Shown here piece by piece: positions 9,835 to 19,743 of a stretch of 62,514 nt of DNA (the first letter of the stretch is position 1; every line of letters starts with the position of its first letter). The notes below the pieces were generated by a model. The model did no database searches, was not told where the DNA came from, and saw nothing but the letters and a program-made list of their open reading frames with translations. This DNA comes from Serpula lacrymans var. lacrymans S7.9. Its lineage: Eukaryota; Basidiomycota; Agaricomycetes; Boletales; Serpulaceae. The DNA lies in NCBI RefSeq assembly GCF_000218685.1, contig NW_006763309.1, positions 129,979 to 192,492 on the forward strand. The letters are read 5' to 3'. Made by a program: the position numbers and the translations under genes.

Positions 9835-11434
9835 TTTTTTTGAAAACTCTGTCCCCCGTGGAAAAGAACTACCAGATTTACAACAAAGAACTATTGGCAG
9901 TGATAAGAGCTTTGAAGGAGTGGAAACACTTGCTTCTAGGAAGCCCCTACATGATCCAAATCCTAATGGATCACAAGAATCTGATGTACTTGCAAGAAGC
10001 CAGAAAACTCACTCCACAACAGAGACAATGGCAGCTAGAACTGTCACAATACAATTATACACCCTAGAACATGTACCGGGAACCCACATGGTGGTACTCA
10101 ACGCACTCTCAAGAAGACCTGACTTGTATGTTGACAGCGAAGAAGACAATATTGACACACCAATGATACTAGCGTTAGCATTCACACGCAAATAATAAAA
10201 GACACCATTGGGCAAGCCATACTCACAAACAACAACTATCTAGAACAAATAGAGAAAGAAGATTGGAGCAAAGAAGAAGGACAGTTCTTCTATCAGAACA
10301 AACTACTAATTGATAAAGCAGAAGAACAAAGAAAGATCATTAAAGATCACCACAACTAGGAATGATGAAACAAGTAGAAGAATAAGTGAAAGGATGCGCA
10401 ACATGCCAACAAGCAAAAGTAAACACACATCCAAGTACGGTACCTTTAATCCCAAATCAAACCCCAAAAACCACAGAACCAATGAAGTATCTCTCTGTGG
10501 ATTTCATAACAGACTTACTAGAATCATCAGGATATGACAGTATAATGATCGTGGTAGACCAAGGACTTAGTAAGGGGGTAATCCTCTCACCCTGTCATAA
10601 AACCATCAATGCACTCAAAACCGCACAAATCTTCCACAATTCCGTCTTCAAACAATTTGGATTACACGATAAACTCATATCTGACAGAGGACCACAGTTT
10701 GCCTCTGAAGTATCCAGAGAACTCCACAAACTCCTGAACATCAAAACCGCACTTTCCATGGTGTATTATCCACAAACAGATGGACGGACGGAATGATCAA
10801 ACCAAGAACTGGAGATCTACCTCCGCATCTTCTGCCAGAACCAACTGCACAGCTGGCCAAAATACCTTACAACCGCTGAATTCTGCCACAACCAGCGACC
10901 ACACTCCACAAATAACCAATCACCTGTAACAACGAAGAGTTTGTTACTCTGGCGCACAACTAGAACACACTATAGAGGGGATGATGATGATGATGATGAG
11001 GGAGTGGTTACCCCATAGGCTTCAACAAGTTAGTTGTGAGGATACAACAGGAGGACTCGCTGAGGAGTCTCCTGGATATATTGGGGTATATATACTAATA
11101 CAGAGTGTTTGTACTTATGTACTGTACAGTTTGATAAAAGCAGTGGCTGATGATGTCAGAGGGCGCAGCCCGTGTGCCCAGCTCCACTGTGTGAGAGACT
11201 TTGTAGCTAAAATAAGAAAAGCGCAGCGCAGCACGAGAAAGAGGAGTTTGAACAAAAGGGAAAGTGCTGCATGGCACAGTGTGTGAAAATTACAGTAAAA
11301 GGTTAAAGAGGAGAATGAAAATCAAAGGTCCAAAAATGTGTTATAGTAACATCAGCATTTCACCTCTTCATGGGATACGAACCCCGAGGAATCCCAACTA
11401 AATACCGATCCACAAATATCCCATCAGTAGAAAA
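9835..11434 (+). pseudogene. Ty3/gypsy pol remnant (RNase H and integrase), interrupted by a solo LTR
   Basis: The plus strand encodes the RNase H end (KTLSPVEKNYQIYNKELLAV, with the conserved E of NKEL), the linker LEHVPGTHMV..NALSRRPDL and the integrase: CATCQQAK of the zinc-binding region, SVDFITDL, ISDRGPQFAS and TDGRTE as the D, D and E blocks. It is 5' truncated at about 9835. It carries a 1-bp frameshift near 10067, a TAA before the integrase zinc site and a TGA at 10794-10796 where this family has Arg. A solo LTR (10925-11351) splits the C-terminal part. The frame resumes with FHLFMGYEPRGIP at 11352-11434, then a second LTR fragment cuts it off. Long dead. Confidence 0.9.
10925..11351 (+). 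mobile_element. Solo LTR, family A copy 1 (inserted in gypsy integrase)
   Basis: It starts TGTAACAACGAAGAG and ends ATAGTAACA. The flanking 5-mers are TCACC before and TCAGC after, a 5-bp target duplication with one mismatch. Removing the LTR and one duplicate rejoins the integrase frame as QSP/FHLFMGY, which proves the insertion boundaries. It contains an ATG trinucleotide run at 10981-10999 that the other copies lack. The copies at 16477-16893 and 17963-18375 are the same family. Confidence 0.9.
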
Positions 11435-11575
11435 TGTTACGATAACACAATTTCCGGACATCTCCTTTCCATTTTATTCTCCGCTTTAACCTTATACCTT
11501 AGTTGCCATGCGGCATCTCCCTTTCTCGCGCCGCCTACCTTTCTTTCACTTTAGTCACCCAAAAATATGGACCTC
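11435..11575 (-). mobile_element. Truncated LTR, family A (3' end only)
   Basis: It begins TGTTACGATAACACAATTT, the reverse complement of the family A 3' end, and follows the other copies through the CTCCGCTTTAACC block and the CCATGCGGCA block before similarity fades near 11575. It sits directly after the gypsy integrase fragment, so it is another insertion into that dead element. It is clearly more diverged than the three complete copies. Confidence 0.7.
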
Positions 11576-12720
11576 TTAGGTTGATCATATTAATTGTATG
11601 ATTAGGGCTAAGAGCTTTCATTCCCATGGTCTTCATCTCTATTTGGGACTGTCCCAAGTAGGGACACTTCTATTAAAATATCACATGTCACAAGGTGGTT
11701 GGGGTCTTCACAGGACAACATGTAACATTAATACCAGGGCATCTTCCTAACTAATGTAGCAATTAATTAGCTTCTTTTGTTGGTGTTTTTATCTTATGAT
11801 TCACTTTATACTGTTTCTATTGCCCAATGAAGTGATGAATTGAGTTTGATTACATCAAGAATGCAAATGCAAAACCATCTAAATCATCTAAACAACCAAT
11901 GTGTAATCTCATCTGTGTTGAACTTTTTACAATGCAATAACTTACATATAAAATTTTCACAGTCACATCCCATAAGTAGATCTGTTCAATTGTTTACAAA
12001 CTCAACAGCTTTAAATGCCACACATAGTGAAAAGAAAATGAAACTTACTATTCAATGAAGGACTTGTGTGTAGTTTATGATGTAAACAAGGTCATTTGAG
12101 CAGATGGTGCCACTTTGGTAAACTAGAACAATGTAGTAAAAGAGTATTCCTAGTGGACCTGATGACTCACATTCCAATCCCCAATGCTTAATGAGAATTC
12201 AGGCTATGACTGTTCTAAAAGCAAAGTGTAAACAGTATATCCAAGCCACCTATACCAGAACTATTTGTTATCATCTGTTCAATGTAGGATATAAATCATA
12301 AACCCTTGGATGTAGAAGTCACTGACAAGCAACTTGCTGGCTTGGGCATATCTCTAAAGACCTCTTATTATCAAATGTCCAGCTCTCATAACAAAGCAGA
12401 CCATTGATACACTGAGGCAATATAAAGACAACCAAATTAGCCTTGGAAGTAATGTAGTAATGATCTTTGGCTATTGTAACAAAAAAAGCTACAATAATTT
12501 TTGCTGTCATTGCAAATGTCTTGGTCATATGGTGCAAAGTTATACTGTTGATATAGCTGATGACATTGATTACATATATTTACACTTGAGGATACTTAGC
12601 CACAACTAAATGTGGAATACATTATTTTCCCATAACCCCAATTGATTCTGCAGCCTATTTACCCACAAATGATTTATTCCTTCTGGCTACTCCAGCAGCT
12701 TTTCTGGTAGTAAATAAATG
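11576..12720. other. Unassigned loop DNA, with a possible copia gag zinc knuckle near 12470-12540
   Basis: No convincing gene. On the plus strand at about 12480-12540 the frame reads FCCHCKCLGHMVQSY, which fits the copia gag zinc knuckle (C-x2-C-x4-H-x4-C) except that the last Cys is Tyr. The surrounding frame is closed by stops, and I could not find the rest of gag. The call is therefore tentative. The stretch ends at the inner edge of the right arm. Confidence 0.3.
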
Positions 12721-13122
12721 TAAGAAATTCTTCTCAGGCTTAACCAAGTGTAGTGTCCAGAATGTGGGTGGGTCTTATAGTACTCATGATAGTCTCTGGC
12801 CATACTGGAATTACTAGCTTCCAGGGAATTTTCAATGAATTGGGCTATTATGTTAAGGTTGTGGTAAGTATATATAAGTCTCCACTGTATGCATCAAGGT
12901 GGATATAATACTGTATATAGTAATCCATATAGTATGTCTGAGGGACACAAGATAAGATACAGTGGGATAAAAACATGGCCCAGTGAGGCAAGGCCTAGTG
13001 GGACATAACCTAGTGGGATAAGACCAAGACCTTGTGGAAAAAGACCTGGGACAAGACCTAGCAGGACAAGACCTTGTGCAATGTGGACTAGTGGGACATG
13101 ACCTAGTGGGATAAGACTAAAA

Positions 13123-13398
13123 CACAGCAAGCATAACCAACTTTTGTCACACTCATAATTGATGAAAAAGTCTGAAAGTAGTTAAAATATTTGATTGCAT
13201 TTTGGACCTACAAAATGATGTCTTTTGGTTAATATATTTCCATTAATACTATATTTTTGTGTGGATATGTAAATATGTTAACAAAAATACATTATTCTGA
13301 TAAAGTTTTATAGGTCCAAAATGCAATTAAATATTTTAACTACTTTCAGACTTTTTCATTGATTTTGGGTGTGACAAAAGTTGGTTATGCTTGCTGTG
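13123..13398. mobile_element. Fold-back MITE nested in the array (right arm)
   Basis: Mirror copy of the element at 4054-4331, 276 bp because it lacks 2 bp in the centre. It has the same terminal inverted repeats (CACAGCAAGCATAACCAA), the same position within the 15-bp array and the same T-rich flanks. It therefore did not insert independently but was copied as part of the arm. Confidence 0.8.
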
Positions 13399-15274
13399 AA
13401 ACCTGGCAGGACAAAATCTAGTGGGAAAAGACCTTGTGAGATATAACCTAGTGGGAAGAGACCTAGTGGGACAAGACCTAGTGGGATAAGACCAAGACCT
13501 AGTGGAACAAGGTCTAGTGGGAAAGACCTAGGGGAAGAGACCTAATGGGACAAGACCTAAGGAATAGTGATGCTTCATTCAATAATATATATTAGAATAA
13601 ATCAAAGATTGGGGAGATTGGCTTCCCTTGATCTTGGTGGCATATCTATATTCCTTAGGTTCACATAATGCTGCACCTAACACTTTCATCATCCTGTATG
13701 GAATTTTGTTTCTGTATCAGAATTACCCCTTGATAACACTACAATTTCTCTTGACAATATTTATCTATTTATGCACTAAACTTTACTTGATGGAATTAAT
13801 TATATAGTGGTATTCACTAAGACATAAATAATTTCCTGCCAGCACCAAATCAAGGATTCAAACACCTAATGCTAACCATTATTAACTCATAATTTATCTA
13901 AATTATCAAGATCATAACTGTATCCACTGATGGATTGACCAGATTTCAGGACTGGCAAAGCACAGTTACAGGTAACAATATTCAGTTCTACAAAATCACA
14001 CAAGAGTATTACAAAGATTATTATAAGGCGCTTTGATAGATATAGTCATATTCAGTGTCCTTCTAATTAACCCCCTTCTTGACTGAGAAGAATTTTGCCT
14101 TAATTGGAAATTAGCCTTGGCTTTTTGTATGTAAAAATAGTTATTTTTAGAGATGGATAAGAAACCAAAGACAATTATAAGGTGGTAGAGTTTGTGTAGC
14201 AAAATAATCATATTTAAGTGGATAGCAATTCATGAATCTTGAACTTAGATATTTCTGCCATAGAAACAGTGTCCCACTATACATTTTCTCTTGTTGTCTG
14301 CTGTTACTATTTGTTTTATTTGCTTCCTAGGGGACCATCTGTGAGGCAATGAACAAGAAGCTATATAACACAACACCAATAATGCTGGACAAGGATTTGA
14401 TGGTCAATGAGATAAGTATTGATAGGCGAAGAGTATCAAGGTAGGTGCAAATCTCAAGTAGGAACTAAAGCATATATAAGAGATATCTAAATCCTTATAT
14501 AGGGAAATAAGGGGATTGGACCAAAAATGGAGAATGATAGAGAAGTGGACTAATCCTAAAATCAACCAATAGGAAAAGAGAATAAAAGTGGTGCCACTAT
14601 TGTATTGATCATCCTGTGAGAGAGAAGGGTAGTTGTGGGATGTCTGACTAACTCATATAGCAACCCAATAGTAAGGTACTATACTAAGCCTTATCATTGT
14701 ATTAATCTCTCAAGAGGATAATCTCTTATAAAGCTGGTTAATGAGATGCCTCCCCTAAGTAAATTACCTCTAGGGGAGTCAAGGGATTCAGTTGCCTCCA
14801 TAAGTAGGATAATAAGTGGTAGTGGGATAAAAGAAAAGAGAAATCAAAAGAAAAGCACCAATGGTGACTTCTAGTCCAAGAGTAAGAGGAGTAATCAGAA
14901 ATAGGTCTAAGAGCCAAGTTATAGCAGCAAAGGAATGAAAATAAGATGAAAATTTTAATTCCTCATACTATTTACTGCTTTTAAATTTGTTTATATAATT
15001 TGGAAAACCATTATTGCCTTGATGTTGGTAAGTAATAAATAAAAATCACCTATAAACATATTATATTTTATTATTTTCATTAAATTATATCACTACATTA
15101 TCAAATTTTTATCCACAACATTTTCTCCATATCCTGTATATATAGATTGTGAAGTCTGAAAGTTATAGCCCAAAAAATATTGTAACATGCTATATTCTAA
15201 TATGGGTACCCCCCTAAATTATGTCAGTAAGTATTTGCATTTCAACGCAACACACAAACTCTGGGAAAGAGTAA

Positions 15275-15835
15275 TATCTGAAAGCAACCAGGGACATGAA
15301 ACTACATTATGATGGCACAGATGTCTCCATGGACATGGATTTCTATGGATATTCAGATGCAGATTGGTCTGGAGACCCAGATATGTCTTGATCAACATCA
15401 GGCTTTGTTTTTATCACCATCCAAGGAGCAATCTCCTGGACAAGCAAAAGACAAAGCATGGTAGCTTTATCCTCCACGGAGTCAGAGTACATTGGATTGA
15501 GCAATGCTGGACAACACCTTGCATGGCTTTGGTCATTTTTTGAAGAAATTGGACATGCTCAAAATGGACCTACAATGTTGCACTGTGACAATCAAGCAGC
15601 TATCATTCTTACATGAGATCCGCAGTTCCGTGCTTGCACAAAACATATTCAACGGAAATATCATTTTATCCGAGATGACTTAGTATCAAAGGGAGAGGCA
15701 GTAATCAGATATGTTCCTACAGGAGATATGGTTGCCGACATTCTCACTAAACCCCTCACTCACGAAAAACACTGGAAATTCTCTAAAGCTATGGGACTAT
15801 GGTTGCACTCAAGTGGGAGTGACAAAACTGGATAA
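15275..15835 (+). pseudogene. Ty1/copia RNase H fragment in the right arm
   Basis: Mirror of the left-arm fragment: 187 codons from YLKATRDMK through YSDADWSGDPD and ADILTKPL to a TAA at 15833-15835. The in-frame TGAs are at 15389-15391 and 15614-15616, exactly paired with those in the left arm. The residue lost at the first TGA precedes STSGFVF, where copia elements have Arg. This element differs in sequence from the copia pol in the loop, so the two belong to different copia families. Confidence 0.9.
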
Positions 15836-16015
15836 ACCTGGTCTCTGCTAAAGCAGCCATTGCTCTCTATGGAGCATAGCCACCACTCCATGGAGTCACC
15901 ATTGTTCTCCTAGGAGTCATTATACTGTAGCGAGTAGCACCTCCGACTATAAGTAGTAGGGGTTTAGTATAGGAATACCTCAGTCGTTTCTATAGCCTCT
16001 CGGGTAGTGGCTGAG

Positions 16016-16476
16016 GTATGTTACATTACATTTATTAGAGATCACCTTAAACTGACATCTATTGTAGTTTCACTTAGGTAAATAATAAAGTCGTTTCTAT
16101 AGCCTCTCGGGCAGCGGCTGAGTTTCACTTAGTTTTATTACCATCCAAATAAAACAGCATCTAGTGTTCCTGGTAGTCTCTGGTCCCCTTGTCAATCAAA
16201 TATGGGAAGCCTGTCTGCAAGAGAGCACTGTACAACCACAGATATTACCCTGCAGATTACTAAGTGGTTTAAGGAGACTATTAACCCCATTAATATTAAC
16301 TCAGAGGTACATGTCTCCTCACCAACGCTAAGTGCAACCTTGCAAAGGCAGTGCAATAAAGACTGCTAGGCCCTCAACAAATATTGATCCTCCAATGGCT
16401 CAAGATAGTAACATGCTATGGCACTATGTATATTGGGTTTATTATTGAACATGTTGATATTGCCGTGTGCAGTTGG
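16016..16476. other. Right flank of the inverted repeat, with a second copy of the boundary motif
   Basis: A 32-bp motif beginning TCGTTTCTATAGCCTC ends the right arm (15984-16015) and recurs at 16091-16122. Beyond it, the sequence GAGTTTCACTTAG resembles the flank just outside the left arm (GAGTTTTCACTCAG on the same strand sense). No gene is seen in the remainder. Confidence 0.6.
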
Positions 16477-16893
16477 TGTTACGATAACACAATTTTTGGA
16501 CCTTCCCTTTGATTTTCATTCTCCGCTTTAACCTTTTTACTGTAGTTTTCATACTCCGTGCCATGCGGCACTTTCCCTTTTCTTCAAACTCCTCTTTCTC
16601 GCAATGCACTGCCTTTATTCCTATTTCAGCTACAAATCTCTCATGCAGTGGAGCTGGTCACACCGGCTGCGCCCTCTGACATCATCAGCCACTGCTTTTA
16701 TCAACTGTACAGTACATAAGTACAAACACTCTGTATTAGTATATATACCCCAATAGATCCAGGAGACTCCTCAGCGAGTCCTCCTGTTGTATACCAACTA
16801 ACTCACTGCAGCCTAAGAGGTAACCACTCCCTCATCACTACCTTTATAGTGTGTTCCTGTGTGCGCCAGAGTAACTAACTCTTGATTGTTACA
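16477..16893 (-). mobile_element. Solo LTR, family A copy 2
   Basis: In plus-strand reading it runs from TGTTACGATAACACA to TTGATTGTTACA, the reverse complement of a TGTAAC...GTAACA LTR. The flanking 5-mers GTTGG and GTTAG make a target duplication with one mismatch. No internal retroelement sequence is attached, so it is a solo LTR left by recombination between two LTRs. Confidence 0.85.
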
Positions 16894-17962
16894 GTTAGGT
16901 AACACTTCCTGCGCAAAATCTTGCAGTCAACAACAAAGCCATCTTGAAATACGCAGGAGGCTGGATGAGACCTGGAAATTTCCAAGATAAAAAATATCTA
17001 TCAGGACCTATGTTGATGAAGCAGAAGTTTTCAAGCTGGTCTTCCGTATCTGCGAGGAGGGCAGGGAAATAAAGGAAATAGTCTGGCAAGGCGTCTAGTA
17101 GCTAAAGACTCTGTAAAACTACTCTGTGTGCTACTTTTACAGCTCACCTATCATTAATACAAGACTTTCAATTCTTTGTGCTGAGGCCTGAGATGAGTGA
17201 TCAGTGAGTCAGAAACATGGCAAATATGAAGCTGATCTTTTACAGATGCGGTTGGACACCAGTGGATTGGTACAAGGAAGCAGATAGTTTATGTAAATGT
17301 GGGCAGCAGGATGAGTGCTCAGATCTCAGAAGCAAGGAACAGAAGTATGGAGGCAAGGGGCGATTGCCTCAAGATTTCCTGGGAGGGTCCCAGAATAGTC
17401 TGGTCCGAAGTAAGGACCTTTGGCAGGAACCCCCGCTTCAGTAGTAATAGAGAAGGCACCATGAGCGGCACATTCAGCTTGAACTTGGCATTTTGTGGCT
17501 AGTCACACCAGGAAAAAGCACATAAAGGTTTCAGCTGAAATGGCTACTGTAGAGAACAAATGCTATGTACATGATCCGTACTAATATATCACAACTATGA
17601 CAATTTATGTAGCACATTGGACCTATATGACTCTGAATATCCCATTTTTTTTGCCCATGTTTTGGTTCAGGTGTGTCTGCAATTTGCAGCGGTGTTTTAA
17701 TTGGAGTGGCTGACAGTTTCACTACCTCAGTGGCTCAGTATCTGTTTGGGATGTAAGAAAAATTTGAAACTAGCATTGTTCATCATCTGAGAGCTTCACT
17801 ATCAACTCTACCGATTCACACAAAAGCTAAGTGGTGAGTTACGCTGGTTGAAGCAATAGCTAGCCTTTACTGTGATGCTCAGCTATATTCAATTGGAGCG
17901 GTTGAGTTTAAAATCAAGGTGCAAAAGAGCTCAATATTTGTGTTATTGGCACCAAAGGGGGG
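16894..17962. other. Unassigned stretch between two solo LTRs
   Basis: Short open frames (16895-17089 minus; 17217-17444 plus, containing GWTPVDWYKEADSL and a CGQQDEC segment) show no domain I recognise, and I could not join them by introns with confidence. It is probably further transposon-derived sequence. Confidence 0.35.
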
Positions 17963-18375
17963 TGTAACAACCAAGAGTTAGTTACTCTGGCGCACAACTC
18001 AGACAAAGCTATAAAGGTAGTGAGGGGAGTGGTTACCCTTAGGATAGGACCAAGTTAGTTGTGGGTAAACAACAGGAGGACTCGCTGAGGAGTCTCCTTG
18101 ATTTATTAGGGTATATATACTACTACAGGTTGTTTGTACATGTGTACTGTACAGTTGATGGAGGCAGTGGCTGATGATGTCATGGGGTACAGCCTGTGTG
18201 ACCAGCTCCACTGCGTAAGAGACTTGTAGCTAAAATAAGGAAAAAGGCAGTGCAGCGCAAGAAGGTGGAGTTTGAACAAAATAAAAAGTGCCGCATGGCA
18301 CAGTGTGTGAAAACTACAGAAGAAAGTTAAAGAGGAGAATGAAATTTGAAGGTCCAAAATTTGTGTATCGTAACA
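17963..18375 (+). mobile_element. Solo LTR, family A copy 3, with perfect target duplication
   Basis: It starts TGTAACAACCAAGAG and ends ATCGTAACA. It is flanked on both sides by GGGGG, a perfect 5-bp target duplication, though a G homopolymer is a weak proof by itself. It keeps the TATATATAC and CACTGCGTAAGAGAC blocks shared by all copies. The intact duplication suggests it is younger than copies 1 and 2. Confidence 0.88.
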
Positions 18376-19327
18376 GGGGGGTTCATGCCAAATGATCTTA
18401 CTTTGGTGCAGACCTTATTTACAAGATATCAACTCATCATAGCATGCCCCTCCGGGCAACCCTGGCCCCCCGGGGGGAGAAGTCAATCACTTTGAAGAGC
18501 AGCATATGTGCAATCAAGAACAGAATATTTATTACATTATGATGAGCAAGCATAGCAGAATGAGACAAAAACTTTAGAAGTTGAAGGGACATTGAAGTAG
18601 GTAAGGTAGAATAAAAGACACGCAGTAGGAAAGGATGAAATCAATATGTAAATAAGTAAATACAGAAAGATATTCAGTTCAAGAGGAAGCAAATAATTAT
18701 AGAGGAAAGCACATACAAGGCTCCATACAGATTGGACACAGGGAACTCAACATCAGTGCTTCACCGCCATGACAGTTGCCTGAGAACTCTCCTCCAGCTA
18801 GTGAAGCTCCCTCAAATTTATCAGAAGGATTGTATGATGAATGCGACTCCAACTCTCCATCTAAACAACCTGGGAATCAGGAAGGTCCAGCGGCAAACTG
18901 TTTAGATGGTGTCGTACGCCACATTGCTATTCCACATACTCATCAGTGGTAAATTTGTTTGTTTCGCAGCACAACAGAGAGGGAAAAGATTGGAAGGTTT
19001 TCACTTGACCCTTGCCATATATGTTGGAAAATTCCAGTTGGCCTTGCAATGAACTAAGGTTTCAACGCCACGCAATGTGGAAGCTTCTGTCCTAATTGGG
19101 TCTGTAATCAGTCCAAATGGCATTGCAACGGCATTGCAATGAAATCGCTTGATCTCACATGGTTTTTTTGATTTGATTCCTTGAAATGAACTCGCATATC
19201 TTATCAATAAATTGTAACATCATCATGATGGGGCAGGATGCACACATTGTGCATGAGAATAGATGGAGGAACTGCCAGCAACATTACTTACAGGTCTGTA
19301 GCAGGTCTTTGACACTGTTCCTAATAG
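18376..19327. other. Unassigned stretch upstream of the small zinc-finger gene
   Basis: No coding sequence can be supported. Part of it may hold 5' exons of the zinc-finger gene that follows, but no ATG and intron chain could be built. Confidence 0.35.
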
Positions 19328-19743
19328 GCTCGGTACAGTCTTTCCAGATCAAAACAATGTGGGATATGTGGCAAGACATTCAGTGCAAGAGGCTTAAGTA
19401 GCCACGAGAAACGGTGCCGTCAGGAACAAGAAAATAGGGCTTGTGATGCTGAAGTGGAGAAGGCCTTTCGGCACAAGAGAAAAAGAGGTTTGTCAATGTC
19501 TAATCTGAGATCCTGAATTAACAATGTGACGTTCAAAATTTCACAGATGCTGAAACATATCTTGCAAACAATGAACTTCCACGGAAAGGAGGTATACTGT
19601 AACAATAGTAAATGTATGACTTTCTTTTTTTTATTGAAGTATGTATTTTTGTAGACTTGAATACTCGGTGGGACAGCCGCACTTATGTTGATGATGAACT
19701 GCCAACGAGCGTAGATGCACCGACCAAAACTGGTACGCAATAA
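19328..19743 (+). pseudogene. Small C2H2-type zinc-finger gene, 3' exons (fragment)
   Basis: Three exons are readable on the plus strand: about 19328-19487, 19547-19591 and 19655-19743, with introns GTTTGT...ACAG and GTATAC...GTAG and matching phases. The first encodes CGICGKTFSARGLSSHEKRC, a finger of the form C-x2-C-x12-H-x4-C, then a charged helix (RQEQENRACDAEVEKAF). The last two give a short acidic tail ending TGTQ. The start lies upstream and was not found; a TAG at 19325-19327 blocks the frame, so an acceptor such as TACAG (19334-19338) must precede the finger. Fingers of this type with tiny exons are often found in Agaricomycete transposon-linked genes. It could also be a real small gene. 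Confidence 0.45.

Larger units (their letters stand above)
12721..16015 (-). repeat. Right arm of the 3.3-kb inverted repeat
   Basis: This is the inverted partner of 1437-4733, with the same order of parts mirrored: the array (about 12939-13122 and 13399-13561), the fold-back MITE at 13123-13398, the AT-rich noncoding part and the copia RNase H fragment. It is 2 bp shorter than the left arm. At the six differing positions seen by eye the change is a transition. The inner end abuts loop DNA unrelated to that at the left junction. The outer end lies within a 32-bp motif that recurs at 16091-16122. Confidence 0.95.

Noticed and set aside
12470..12540. Possible copia gag zinc knuckle (FCCHCKCLGHMVQSY)
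   Set aside because: The last Cys is replaced, the frame is closed on both sides and no other gag block was found. Mentioned but not called as a gene.
1437..16015. Inverted repeat as a pure assembly artefact
   Set aside because: The arms differ by a 2-bp indel and several scattered transitions, and their flanks are unrelated. An artefact would be expected to be identical. Long reads are still the decisive test.
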